Assembly (NCBI GenBank): GCA_017652545.1
Contig: JAGCAV010000320.1
Span: forward strand, 1-28,467
DNA: 28,467 nt
DNA from: Lachnospiraceae bacterium
Lineage (GTDB): Bacteria > Bacillota_A > Clostridia > Lachnospirales > Lachnospiraceae
Direction of reading: 5' to 3'
Shown here: one piece after another, positions 1 through 8,207 of the stretch
Position numbering within the stretch: position 1 is the stretch's first letter
Layout of the letters: the number at the start of each line of letters is the position of its first letter
The notes under the pieces: model-generated
What the model was told of the DNA's origin: nothing
Seen by the model: the letters and a program-made list of their open reading frames with translations, nothing else
The model's database searches: none
Made by a program: the position numbers and the translations under genes

Positions 1-2586
1 GAAGGTGCTGACAGCTGCGTCATCAGACAGATCTTCCAGATAGAACGAAACCTGATCCAGCGTCGCGACACCCATGGTCGTCAGCGGGTCAAGCGCCTTG
101 CTGCCGGCCTTCACGCTGTAAACCGCGTTTGCCAGCAGGATCGTCGGCGCGTCTGAACCGACGGCTTCAACAGGGATCGTTACCTTCTTTTTGGAGGCCA
201 CATCGATCTGTTCATTTTCCGGACTGACCTTGTATTCATAAGGCGGGTTATCCGGATCTTCCAGCGGTACATCGGCGGGGATCTCCCTGACGATCGTAAA
301 GGTGGCTTCTCCCGTTTCATCAGGCGCGAACCGATACTGTGCCGGAAGTGCACCCTTAACCGTGAGCGTTGTCTGCTCCGTGATCCCTTCCGGTTTCTCC
401 CACTTCAGATCGTCCATCGACGCGATGCGGCCTTCACCGGTCAGGGAAACAGTCATCTTCCCTTCCTCGTCGGTGGCGGCAGCGGCATCAAACGATTTTT
501 CATTTCCGTCTTTGTCCGTATAGGTGACCGTCACCTTAAACCCTTCCGCCTTCGCGACCGGGTTTTCGCCTTCCATCACGGTGAACACCAGGGCAGGGCC
601 TTCACCTTCCTCAAGGATCCTGGCTTCCTCGCTCTCGGACTCTTCCTCGCTGCCGATTCCGACCAGCAGGGTATCCGGCCTTTCCGAATCGGCCTCGGTC
701 TCTGCCTCGGTGACAGCTTCCGTCATTTCTTCCGTTGCCTGTTCGGTCGTCTCCTCCGTCTCCTCTTCCGTCTCAGCAGCTGCCTGTGCCGCAGCCTGCG
801 CCGCACGGACCTGGAGCGGATCGTCGCCGATCAGGTTCTTCGCGATCGGTGTTCCGTCTGTCAGGACGGCAGTTCCGGCATAGGCGCTTCCGCGCAGGCC
901 GGCGCTGATATCCAGCGTTGCTGCCGGCGCCAGGTACATGCCTGTCGCGACGCCCTGCAGGCTCACGCTGCCGCCGAACGGAGACGGTGAGAGCTCCTCT
1001 CCCTGGGCAACGAAATTGTAGATCACGCGTCCTGCTTTTCTCAGAACAGCATCTTCTCCGGAATAGGCCGGATCAGCTGTTGCGGCATCCTTCAGACCCC
1101 AGACCGGGACAGACAGACCCTGGCCCGCCGAGAAAGCTGCGATATTGATCAGCACCATACGGCCGGTCACGTCAACAGAGTCGCCATTGAGCGCTTCTGT
1201 GAGCGGTGTCCAGTCAATACTGCCATCCGCATTCGCGTATACATTGACCACCAGGACATCCCCGCTGCTGGTCGCGTTGGCCAGCTGCACGGAGTAGGCA
1301 GTCAGATCATCCAGACCGGCGGCAACAGCTCCGGCAGACGGAAGGGCCGGTCCTTCGGAAGCGGCTTTCTTTTCACCGTCCTGCTCTCCGGCTGCTTCGC
1401 TGTTCTCCCCGTCAGCTTCCTGCGCGGTCTCCTCGTTTTCTTCCTTCTCTTCCTGATCGTCGCCCGGCAGCGTACCGTCGCTCCGCTTCTGGGTGCCGGC
1501 ATTCAGCGCCGCCACAGACACGACCTGCGCGGGAACATTTCCGGCGCCGGCAGTTCCCCTGGCCGCGACCGCGAAATCATTCGGAAGATTATTGACATGA
1601 GCCCTGATCTCGCCTGAGGTAACCGGCGCCCCGTCATTGATGTGATCGCAGATTCCGACCACGGCAAGGTCCTTCGCCCACGCGCCCTGATAGCTCACGG
1701 AGACGACATTCAGGTCGGCGTCCAGCGCGACCTGTCCGCCTGTTCTGGCAAAGTCGGCATAGAACGCAGTTTCTTCCAGGTGATACGGCACCAGGCCCAG
1801 TGACAGATGCGAACTGTAACTGATCTCGATCTTCACGGGATCCGACGGTGTGACCTCTTCTCCCTGGTCCTTCAGCCTGATCCGGTACATACCGGCACCG
1901 GACATCCGGCGATGGCCTTTGTCCGTCTCCTGTTTGATCCGGTTCGCGGCATCTTTATAAGACCCGCCACTGATCTCCTTTACGCGAAGCTTTGCCTTCG
2001 CTGTGAGCGCGTCATTTTCCGAAAGGGTGACCGTAATGGTACCGCCGGAGATCTCTCCGGTAAAAACGGTGGTATCCTTCTTTTCTGTCTGTTCCTCTGT
2101 CTGAGCTTCGGTCTGCTCCTCCGTCTTTGCCTCGGTTTTGGCTTCCGTAGCACCTTCAGTCGGCGTTTCCGCTGCCTGGGTTGCCTGCTCTGACGCCTGT
2201 TCGGAAGATGCGCCTTCCGTCGGAATTTCCGCTGCCTGGGTAGCGGGCTCCGTATATGCCTCCGTGGGCGCGGGCGTTTCCGGCTCAGGTTCCGGCTCGG
2301 GTTCGGGCGCGGGCGGTTCTGTCTCCGGCATGGGCGGTTCCGTTTCCGGTGCGGGCGGTTCCGGCTCCGGCTCGGGCGCGGGCGGTTCCGTTTCCGGTGC
2401 GGGCGGTTCCGTCTCCGGCGCAGGCGGTTCTGTTTCCGGTGCGGGCGTCTCGGGTTCTGCCATGGTTTCAACGGCAGGCGCCGATTCCACGCCTTCATAC
2501 GCAAATGATGTAAAGCCTCCCTGGCTCATCAGCACAGATGCTGCCAGAAACAAGGCCAGAAATCTTTTAGAGTGGAACTTAGTCAT
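1..2586 (-). CDS. Large secreted repeat-rich surface protein, C-terminus beyond window
   Basis: Open from an ATG at 2586-2584 to the window edge, giving 862 codons without a stop. GGGGAGGAC lies just upstream. Residues 1 to about 30 form a Sec signal peptide: a basic start, a hydrophobic run, then a likely cleavage near SFA. Residues about 44-165 are low-complexity, first tandem P-A-P-E-T-E-P units and then TEAKTEEQ-type units. Residues about 425-585 resemble a choice-of-anchor A domain: an R-V-I-Y-N-F segment, then a G-MYLAPAATLDIS-like stretch, which fits the family's usual LAPNADV-type motif. A second Glu/Thr-rich linker (about 590-660) leads into beta-rich, Ig-like or SpaA-like sequence. 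Such proteins are usually cell-wall adhesins or pilus-like proteins with a C-terminal sortase signal, which here would lie outside the window. Ligand and anchoring are unknown. The exported, repeat-rich architecture is certain; the domain naming is moderate. Confidence 0.85.
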   Translation of the reverse strand, partial: MTKFHSKRFLALFLAASVLMSQGGFTSFAYEGVESAPAVETMAEPETPAPETEPPAPETEPPAPETEPPAPEPEPEPPAPETEPPMPETEPPAPEPEPEPEPETPAPTEAYTEPATQAAEIPTEGASSEQASEQATQAAETPTEGATEAKTEAKTEEQTEAQTEEQTEKKDTTVFTGEISGGTITVTLSENDALTAKAKLRVKEISGGSYKDAANRIKQETDKGHRRMSGAGMYRIRLKDQGEEVTPSDPVKIEISYSSHLSLGLVPYHLEETAFYADFARTGGQVALDADLNVVSVSYQGAWAKDLAVVGICDHINDGAPVTSGEIRAHVNNLPNDFAVAARGTAGAGNVPAQVVSVAALNAGTQKRSDGTLPGDDQEEKEENEETAQEADGENSEAAGEQDGEKKAASEGPALPSAGAVAAGLDDLTAYSVQLANATSSGDVLVVNVYANADGSIDWTPLTEALNGDSVDVTGRMVLINIAAFSAGQGLSVPVWGLKDAATADPAYSGEDAVLRKAGRVIYNFVAQGEELSPSPFGGSVSLQGVATGMYLAPAATLDISAGLRGSAYAGTAVLTDGTPIAKNLIGDDPLQVRAAQAAAQAAAETEEETEETTEQATEEMTEAVTEAETEADSERPDTLLVGIGSEEESESEEARILEEGEGPALVFTVMEGENPVAKAEGFKVTVTYTDKDGNEKSFDAAAATDEEGKMTVSLTGEGRIASMDDLKWEKPEGITEQTTLTVKGALPAQYRFAPDETGEATFTIVREIPADVPLEDPDNPPYEYKVSPENEQIDVASKKKVTIPVEAVGSDAPTILLANAVYSVKAGSKALDPLTTMGVATLDQVSFYLEDLSDDAAVSTF

Positions 2587-2749
2587 TACATGTCCTCCCC
2601 TGGGTGCTATGTCATACTTTCTGTCTTTATATCCGGTCTGTCATACCTGTCCGGTTCCGGGCAGTTTCCCCTCATCTGACTCCGGATATGATCCCCTTTG
2701 ATGAAATGCGCATAGTACTCCCATATAACAGCGCACTGATTCACTGTTT

Positions 2750-2777
2750 AGTATAGTCCCTTTTCAGAATTTGTAAA
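2750..2777 (-). promoter_or_regulatory. Sigma-A promoter for the surface-protein gene
   Basis: On the minus strand TTTACA (2777-2772) and TATACT (2755-2750) are 16 bp apart. Transcription would start near 2744, leaving a leader of about 157 nt before the ATG at 2586. That leader has short GC-rich inverted repeats (CCGG blocks) but no riboswitch family I recognise. Together with the oppositely directed promoter at 2904-2932, this accounts for the 388-bp gap 2587-2974. Confidence 0.6.
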
Positions 2778-2903
2778 CACGACAAATGTTAATATTCTGT
2801 GACGAAAAAAATACAAATATCCTAATTAAACCGGCTTTTCCGGGCAGTGCGGAAAGTCCCTGCCGCCTGGTTTTCCATCCTTTTTCCGAATTCCAATTCT
2901 GTT

Positions 2904-2932
2904 TTGCCATTCACAGGGTTTCCCTATATAAT
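2904..2932 (+). promoter_or_regulatory. Near-consensus sigma-A promoter for the ABC exporter
   Basis: TTGCCA (2904-2909) and TATAAT (2927-2932) are separated by exactly 17 bp, so the start of transcription should be near 2939. This decides the exporter's start codon. An in-frame ATG at 2786 lies upstream of the promoter and could not be on this transcript, whereas the TTG at 2975 is about 36 nt into it and follows a GAGAGG ribosome site. Confidence 0.8.
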
Positions 2933-2974
2933 GTTTCCAGCCATTACAACGATCACAGACGAGAGGTACCCGAT

Positions 2975-4777
2975 TTGAAAGTCATCTCTGTTCCGGCACA
3001 CGGCAAAACGAGCCAGACAATATCATCCGCCTACACCACCTCCGAACTCATCCGGCGGTTCTTTCCTTATTATAAGCCCTATCTTTCGGCGCTGGTCCTG
3101 GACCTGGGCTGTGCAGCCCTTACAACGCTGTGTGAGCTGGTTCTTCCCGTGATCATCCGCCAGATCACCAATACAGGCATGTACAACTTTGCGGCCCTGT
3201 CCGTATCCTATATTCTGAAATTTGCCCTGCTCTATCTGGCGCTGCGCGTCATCGACACCCTCGCGAATTTCTATATGGCGGATCATGGCCATGTCATGGG
3301 GGCCCGGATCGAAACGGACATGCGCGCAGCTGCCTATGAGCATCTGCAGAAGCTGTCCGACAAGTACTACAGTAATACCAAAGTCGGGCAGATCATGGGC
3401 CGCATCACCAGCGATCTGTTCGACGTGACGGAGTTTGCCCACCACTGCCCGGAAGAATTCTTCATCGGTTTTGTCAAGCTGGTGGTCTCCTTTGTCATCC
3501 TGGCACGGATCAACATCCCGCTCACGGTCATGATCTTCGCGATCGTACCTGTCATGCTGGTCGTCTGCGTCCGCCTCAACCGCCTGCAGCGCAGCGCCTT
3601 CAGGCGTCAGCGCGTCCAGATCGGGGAGCTGAATGCCCGGGTGGAGGACTCCCTTCTGGGCCAGCGCGTCGTCAAGGCTTTCGCCGGCGAACAGATGGAG
3701 ATCGAGAAGTTCGGCCGTGACAACGCCCGTTTTCTCGGCATCAAAAAGGATACCTATTTTTACATGGGCCTCTTTAAGGCGGCTACACTGATCTTCGAAG
3801 GTCTCATGTATCTGACCATTCTGATCGGAGGCGGGCTTTTCCTTCTCCGGGGCAGGATCATGCCGCCTGACCTGGTGATCTATGTGCTGTATGTGAATAT
3901 GCTGATCGCCACCATCCGCAGGGTCGTGGAGTTTACGGAGCAGTTCCAGCGGGGCATGACGGGAATTGAGCGCTTTCTGGAGATCATGGACGCGGATGTG
4001 GAGATCTTCAGTAAGGACGGAGCCGTGGAAATGGATCATCCGCGCGGTGATATCGTGTTTCATGATGTCAGCTTCGAATATGAGGATGAACATAAGAAGG
4101 TGCTCCGCCATCTGAACCTTTCCGTCAGAAGCGGGGAGCGTGTCGCGCTGGTCGGTCCCTCCGGCGGAGGCAAGACCACCCTTTGCAACCTGATCCCCCG
4201 ATTCTACGATGTGAGCGCCGGCTCTCTGACCATCGACGGTGTGGATGTAAGAGATTATACCCTCGACAGCCTCCGCAAAAACATCGGGATCGTGCAGCAG
4301 GATGTCTACCTGTTCTCCGGTTCCGTCTATGACAACATCCTCTACGGCAGGCCGGAAGCCTCCCGGGAGGAAGTGATCGAAGCCGCAAAAAAAGCGGGAG
4401 CCCACACCTTTGTGTGTGAACTCCCGGACGGATATGATACCTATATCGGCGAGCGGGGCATCAAGCTCTCCGGAGGGCAGAAGCAGCGGATCAGCATCGC
4501 GCGTGTCTTCCTGAAAAATCCCTCCATCATTATTCTTGACGAAGCCACTTCCTCTCTCGACAACGAGAGTGAATATGAAGTGGCGCTCGCCCTTCAGGAG
4601 CTTGCCAGCGGGCGGACCAGCATCACCGTTGCGCACCGTCTCTCCACGATCCAGGGCTCTGACAGAATCTATGTCCTGACAGAAAACGGAATAGAAGAAT
4701 CGGGCACTCACGAGGAGCTGATCCGCCAGGGGGGGATCTACGCCCGGCTCCATGAGATCGCCGAACAGCTCAGGTAG
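2975..4777 (+). CDS. ABC exporter, fused membrane and ATPase domains (MsbA/multidrug type)
   Basis: This 600-residue half-transporter exports a lipid, drug or peptide across the cytoplasmic membrane, powered by ATP, and works as a dimer. Residues about 25-310 hold the transmembrane domain with six predicted helices. The ATPase domain follows, with Walker A G-P-S-G-G-G-K-T-T (about 394-402), the signature LSGGQ (498-502), Walker B ending in D522-E523, and an AHR switch His. All catalytic motifs are intact, and the size is normal for the family. I chose the TTG at 2975 because it follows GAGAGG at 8-nt spacing and the promoter at 2904-2932, while the in-frame ATG at 2786 precedes that promoter. 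No partner half-transporter is adjacent, so a homodimer is likely. The substrate cannot be read from sequence. Its 3' end overlaps the convergent flotillin gene by 8 bp. Confidence 0.93.
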   Translation: MKVISVPAHGKTSQTISSAYTTSELIRRFFPYYKPYLSALVLDLGCAALTTLCELVLPVIIRQITNTGMYNFAALSVSYILKFALLYLALRVIDTLANFYMADHGHVMGARIETDMRAAAYEHLQKLSDKYYSNTKVGQIMGRITSDLFDVTEFAHHCPEEFFIGFVKLVVSFVILARINIPLTVMIFAIVPVMLVVCVRLNRLQRSAFRRQRVQIGELNARVEDSLLGQRVVKAFAGEQMEIEKFGRDNARFLGIKKDTYFYMGLFKAATLIFEGLMYLTILIGGGLFLLRGRIMPPDLVIYVLYVNMLIATIRRVVEFTEQFQRGMTGIERFLEIMDADVEIFSKDGAVEMDHPRGDIVFHDVSFEYEDEHKKVLRHLNLSVRSGERVALVGPSGGGKTTLCNLIPRFYDVSAGSLTIDGVDVRDYTLDSLRKNIGIVQQDVYLFSGSVYDNILYGRPEASREEVIEAAKKAGAHTFVCELPDGYDTYIGERGIKLSGGQKQRISIARVFLKNPSIIILDEATSSLDNESEYEVALALQELASGRTSITVAHRLSTIQGSDRIYVLTENGIEESGTHEELIRQGGIYARLHEIAEQLR

Positions 4778-6308
4778 CCTCTCCGGTGACCGTCTGGGTG
4801 CCGCTCAGTTCGATCTTGCGGTTGACCTTTGCGTCGTAGGTGCCGGCCCTCATGATCTCGGTGAAATCCACGCCGGTCGCCTCTGACATGGTATCAAACA
4901 CCTGTTTCATGACGATGGGCATATTTGCCGAGATCTGGGCAGCGCCGCCTGCGCCGTCACCGGTCCCGTAGATATTGATCTTGTCGATCTGGGACAGCGG
5001 TTTCGCGATCTCCGCCGCCATCTGCGGCATGATCCTGATCATCATCTCAGCCATGGCCGCTCCGTTGTATTTGCGGTACGCCTCGGCTTTCTTTTCCATG
5101 GCTTCCGCCTCTGCCAGTCCTTTCGCCTTGATGCTCTCAGCCTCGGCCCTGCCTCTTGCGGCAATGCCCGCGGCTTCCGCATCGTATTTCGCTTTAATGC
5201 CGGCGGCTTCCTGCTCTGCTGCGTACTTGGAAGCTTCCGCCTGTGCCTTTCTGGCTTCAGCCTGTTTTTCTTCCTCATACTTTGCAGCTTCCGCCTTTTT
5301 CTGGCGCTGGATCAGATCCGCCTCGGCCTGTTTTTCCAGGCGGTACTTATCGGCATCCGCCTGTTTTTCGACCTGCGCGATCAGTTCCTGCTCCTTGACG
5401 GTCACTTCCTTCTGGCGAAGTTCAGCTGCCCTCTCCGCCTTCGCGATCTGCGCATTCACAGTCGCGGCCTGAATGGTCTTCTGCTGTTCCTGCTGCTGGA
5501 TCTCATAGGCGGCGTCCGCCATGGCCTTCGCCGTGTCAGACTGGGTCTTCAGCTCCGCCTCGCGGATCGCCAGGGCATTGTTCTTCTGCGCAATATCGGT
5601 CTGTGCCGCCACGCGCGCATCATTTGCCGCCCTGTCGGCCTCCGCCTGGGCGATGGCCACGTCACGCTCAGCCTGTGCTTTCGCGATGGCCGCGTCCTTC
5701 TTGATCCTGGAGGTATTGTCCATACCAAGATCGCTGATCAGGCCCTTCTCATCGGTCACGTTCTGGATGTTGCAGGAAAGGATCTCAATGCCCAGTTTCT
5801 GCATATCCTTGGACGCCTTCTCCATCACCTGGTCCGAGAAGCTGTCCCGGTCCGTGTTGATGGTCTTGAGCGCCAGGGTGCCGATGATCTCACGCATGTT
5901 GCCCTGCAGGGAATCCTGAAGGTCCAGCGTAATGCTGTCCGGATCCTTGTTCAGGAAGTTCATCGCTGCCAGCTGGATGGCCTCCGGCGTGGCGCCGATC
6001 CTCACCTTTGCGACCGCATCCACGTTCACATTGATGAAGTCATTGGTGGGCACGGACTGCTCTGTCTTGATGTCCACGGTCATCTGGCCGAGGTACAGAA
6101 CGTCCACCCTTTCCAGGAACGGAACCTTAATGCCGGCCTGTCCGATCAGGATCCTTGGTCTCCTGCGAAGACCCGAAATAATATACGCCTTGTCAGGCGG
6201 CGCCTTGACATAACCCGTCGCGATGATCAGGACCAGGAGCAGGATCCCGGCAAAGACAATGATCAGGGGGGCTGCGCCGTTCACATTCGAAAAAACATTG
6301 TTCAGCAT
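4770..6308 (-). CDS. Flotillin-like SPFH-domain membrane scaffold protein
   Basis: 512 residues. A hydrophobic segment at about 12-32 anchors the protein. An SPFH/PHB domain follows (about 35-200). Then comes a long Ala/Glu/Lys-rich coiled coil (about 200-400) with repeated E-A-E and K-A-E units, and a C-terminal oligomerisation region with the A-E-M-M-I-R-I-M-P-Q-M-A segment seen in flotillins. Bacterial flotillins (FloT/YqiK type) organise functional membrane microdomains and influence membrane fluidity, secretion and signalling. I chose the ATG at 6308-6306 because AGGAGG sits just upstream; an in-frame ATG at 6329 would place the ribosome site inside the coding sequence. No NfeD-type partner, common beside flotillins, is adjacent. 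Expression is probably controlled by the riboswitch and terminator at 6361-6535. The gene converges on and overlaps the ABC exporter by 8 bp with no terminator between them. Confidence 0.93.
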   Translation of the reverse strand: MLNNVFSNVNGAAPLIIVFAGILLLVLIIATGYVKAPPDKAYIISGLRRRPRILIGQAGIKVPFLERVDVLYLGQMTVDIKTEQSVPTNDFINVNVDAVAKVRIGATPEAIQLAAMNFLNKDPDSITLDLQDSLQGNMREIIGTLALKTINTDRDSFSDQVMEKASKDMQKLGIEILSCNIQNVTDEKGLISDLGMDNTSRIKKDAAIAKAQAERDVAIAQAEADRAANDARVAAQTDIAQKNNALAIREAELKTQSDTAKAMADAAYEIQQQEQQKTIQAATVNAQIAKAERAAELRQKEVTVKEQELIAQVEKQADADKYRLEKQAEADLIQRQKKAEAAKYEEEKQAEARKAQAEASKYAAEQEAAGIKAKYDAEAAGIAARGRAEAESIKAKGLAEAEAMEKKAEAYRKYNGAAMAEMMIRIMPQMAAEIAKPLSQIDKINIYGTGDGAGGAAQISANMPIVMKQVFDTMSEATGVDFTEIMRAGTYDAKVNRKIELSGTQTVTGEAT

Positions 6309-6360
6309 CTTACTACCTCCTTCTTGCATACATGCCTTCCACCTGTTTTTCCTCCCGGCA

Positions 6361-6407
6361 AAGAAAAGAGACCTTTACCGGAAGCTGTTGCTCTCAGTAA
6401 AAGTCTC
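6361..6407 (-). terminator. Riboswitch-controlled intrinsic terminator ahead of the flotillin gene
   Basis: On the minus strand GAGACTTTTAC (6407-6397) pairs with GTAAAGGTCTC (6378-6368): 11 pairs including one G-U, with an 18-nt loop, followed at once by TTTTCTTT. The 5' arm is the same segment that closes the riboswitch P1 helix, so aptamer folding and termination are mutually exclusive. The flotillin ribosome site is about 50 nt further on. Confidence 0.85.
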
Positions 6408-6535
6408 GCGTTCTAACTTGATACGGATGCGTTTCGCATCGTGATGACGGTCTCAAGCCCGCCTGCCCCGTACGTCCGGATCTTCATGTGATCTTCGTTC
6501 ACGCCGGTCAGCCGTTTCGCTACTCCCTTGTATTG
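6397..6535 (-). promoter_or_regulatory. yybP-ykoY (Mn2+-sensing) riboswitch aptamer in the flotillin leader
   Basis: Three conserved blocks of this family appear in order on the minus strand. First is AAGGGAGUAGCG (about 6529-6518). Second is the P3 arm with CCGUCAUCACGAUGCG, an AAA loop and CGCAUCCGU (about 6450-6423), closed by CUUGA/UCAAG (6457-6453 / 6421-6417). Third is the 3' block GCGAGACUUUU (about 6409-6399). The known Lactococcus aptamer has the same order: GGGGAGUAGCG, then GUCAAUUCGUGAGG-AAA-CUCACCGG, then AGCAAGACCUUU. P1 would be formed by sequence near 6535-6528 with CUUUUACUG (7 of 9 pairs). The region between blocks one and two is longer than usual (about 60 nt) and holds its own small hairpins. 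Metal binding that stabilises P1 would block the terminator at 6361-6407, so this should be an ON switch for Mn2+. Confidence 0.83.
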
Positions 6536-6544
6536 ATTGATAAA

Positions 6545-6573
6545 TATTTATCACAATCTGTCCTGCCCGTCAA
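6545..6573 (-). promoter_or_regulatory. Probable promoter of the riboswitch/flotillin transcript
   Basis: On the minus strand TTGACG (6573-6568) is followed by an AT-rich TGTGATAAATA segment around 6556-6545. It can be read as an extended -10 (TG-n-GATAAA) at short spacing, or as TAAATA at 17 bp. Either places the start just upstream of the aptamer. The -35 is good and the -10 is ambiguous. Confidence 0.45.
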
Positions 6574-6652
6574 TATCCCCGGGACCGAATTAAGATGTTC
6601 TTAGGAAGCGCCGCTGTTCGTTCAGAAATTCTTTATGAACGGCTTCATTTCC

Positions 6653-7312
6653 TCAGAATTCCTTCTTTGCCATGATCCTCTCGGACAGCTGCTCGGAAAG
6701 GATCAGGACGAGGACCGCCGCCGCAAGGGCTGCCGCAGTCAGGACCCCTGTATGACCCGTCTGCGAAAGTTTCATGAACTTCTCCCCCCAGGACGCGGGA
6801 AAGAACTTTCCGTATCTGAATGCCGCAAAGAGAGCGACAATGAGTCCGGCGAAGGCGAACAGAACGATGCTGCTCTTTTCACTCCCGAATTTGAGCCTTG
6901 CGGGAATCGTCACGCTCAGCATGATCAGCATAACAGCCGCTGTTCCGCACAGCGCACCCGCGATCTCACCTGCACTGCCCAGCGGAAGGGCGTTTTTGAC
7001 AAGGGTAACCACCGTGTCCATGGCCAGCCCCATGAAGATGCAGATCCCGCCGACCGCGAGGGAAAACAGGTATTTTTCCCTCACATAGGTCTTTCTGTCC
7101 ACCGGAAGAGAAAGCAGATAAATGTATCCGTGGTCAAACTCATCGTAGGCGATCGTTCCGAGCGACATCATTGTTCCGACGATCGCGACATAGATCATCG
7201 CCGTGAAAGCTTCCATTGAGAACGACATGATAAGTCCGCATGCCAGAAGCAGCGGCAGCGTCCTGTACTGATTTTTGATCAGCAGCGCATCTTTTACCAG
7301 TAATCCTTTCAT
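6653..7312 (-). CDS. ABC-2 type transporter permease
   Basis: A 219-residue membrane protein with about six hydrophobic segments and short loops, typical of small ABC-2 permeases paired with YtrA-type regulators. Its ATG overlaps the stop of the ATPase gene by 4 bp (ATGA), implying translational coupling and a 1:1 complex. It is the last gene of the GntR-ATPase-permease operon. Systems of this layout (for example Bacillus ytr-like loci) respond to cell-envelope stress or peptide antibiotics, but the substrate here is unknown. Beyond the stop, 6605-6646 can fold into an interrupted hairpin (GAAGC/GCTTC around CGTTCA/TGAACG) without a T-run, so a terminator is not clear. Confidence 0.87.
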   Translation of the reverse strand: MKGLLVKDALLIKNQYRTLPLLLACGLIMSFSMEAFTAMIYVAIVGTMMSLGTIAYDEFDHGYIYLLSLPVDRKTYVREKYLFSLAVGGICIFMGLAMDTVVTLVKNALPLGSAGEIAGALCGTAAVMLIMLSVTIPARLKFGSEKSSIVLFAFAGLIVALFAAFRYGKFFPASWGEKFMKLSQTGHTGVLTAAALAAAVLVLILSEQLSERIMAKKEF

Positions 7313-8160
7313 AGTTTCTCCCCCCGTATCATCATCATGATCAGTTCGTCCAGCCCCGCTTTTTCGATCGTGATCCCAGGGTAATTCTCCGTGTAGAAGC
7401 GGGCCTGATCCGTCAGGACACTGTACCCGAACGGCTCTTTCTGCTTTCTGATCAGATATGCCTTATCCAGATTGCCGTAGTCTTCCTCGCTGACCTTCAG
7501 GACTGCGTAATCGGACATAAGCCGGTCCGATTCCTCGTGAAGAAGGATCTTCCCTTCATCGATCATGTAAAAATCATCGCAGAGCCGTTCCAGATCGGTG
7601 GAGATATGGGAACTGATCAGCACCGCGCGCTTTTCATCCTCAGCCATGTATTCCCGGATCATGGTGTACAGTTCATCCCTGGCCAGCACATCCAGTCCGG
7701 CTGTCGGTTCATCCAGCAGGAGCAGGTCCGCATGATGGCTCAGGGCGGTAAGTACTTTCAGCCTTGCCTTCAGTCCCGTTGAAAGATCCCTGATCTTCTT
7801 TGCCTCATCAAGCCTGAATGCCCCGCATTTTCTGACAAAACCGCTTTCATCAAAATCGGGAAACATGTCTTTCAGGATCCGGCGCACATCCCTGACCGTC
7901 AGATAACCGGAAAATCCCGACTCCGAAAACACGGTCCCGATCTTTCTTCTGTCATTCCCGGTCATCCCGGCCAAGTCTTTCCCGAGCAGCGTGATCCTGC
8001 CGCCGTCAGGACGGATCAGGCCGGTCACCGCTTTAAAGATCGTACTCTTCCCGGCCCCGTTCTCCCCGATCAGCCCTGTGATCATGCCCGGCCTGACCTG
8101 CATGGTCACATCCAGGGAAAATCCCGGATAATTCTTTTTCAGGCCTTCTATCTTCAACAT
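7309..8160 (-). CDS. ABC transporter ATP-binding protein
   Basis: A 283-residue cytoplasmic ATPase that powers the permease encoded directly downstream. Walker A is G-E-N-G-A-G-K-S-T near residues 34-42. A degenerate signature L-S-T-G-L-K is followed by Walker B L-L-L-L-D-E-P-T-A-G-L-D. A switch histidine lies in the S-S-H-I-S segment. The signature reads STG in place of SGG, which is frequent in this subfamily. The C-terminal 80 residues form the extra domain usual in ABC-2 ATPases. GGGGGAGGT lies 9-10 nt before the ATG, 47 bp after the regulator gene. The 4-bp overlap with the permease and the shared promoter at 8653-8701 make a three-gene operon. Confidence 0.92.
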   Translation of the reverse strand: MLKIEGLKKNYPGFSLDVTMQVRPGMITGLIGENGAGKSTIFKAVTGLIRPDGGRITLLGKDLAGMTGNDRRKIGTVFSESGFSGYLTVRDVRRILKDMFPDFDESGFVRKCGAFRLDEAKKIRDLSTGLKARLKVLTALSHHADLLLLDEPTAGLDVLARDELYTMIREYMAEDEKRAVLISSHISTDLERLCDDFYMIDEGKILLHEESDRLMSDYAVLKVSEEDYGNLDKAYLIRKQKEPFGYSVLTDQARFYTENYPGITIEKAGLDELIMMMIRGEKL

Positions 8161-8207
8161 TTTCGTTTACCTCCCCCGCAGGTCAGTACATTCATCCGAC
8201 CGCATGA

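Noticed and set aside
2268..2460. Tandem short DNA repeats that could suggest a CRISPR or satellite
   Set aside because: The units are contiguous, in frame and encode P-A-P-E-T-E-P; there are no spacers.
3023..4753. 576-codon open frame on the minus strand opposite the ABC exporter
   Set aside because: Its frame mirrors the exporter codons, it lacks a ribosome site and domains, and the plus strand shows every ABC motif in order. GC-rich codon use often keeps this frame open.
6605..6646. Terminator after the ABC-2 permease gene
   Set aside because: Interrupted stem and no T-run; read-through toward the riboswitch promoter cannot be excluded.
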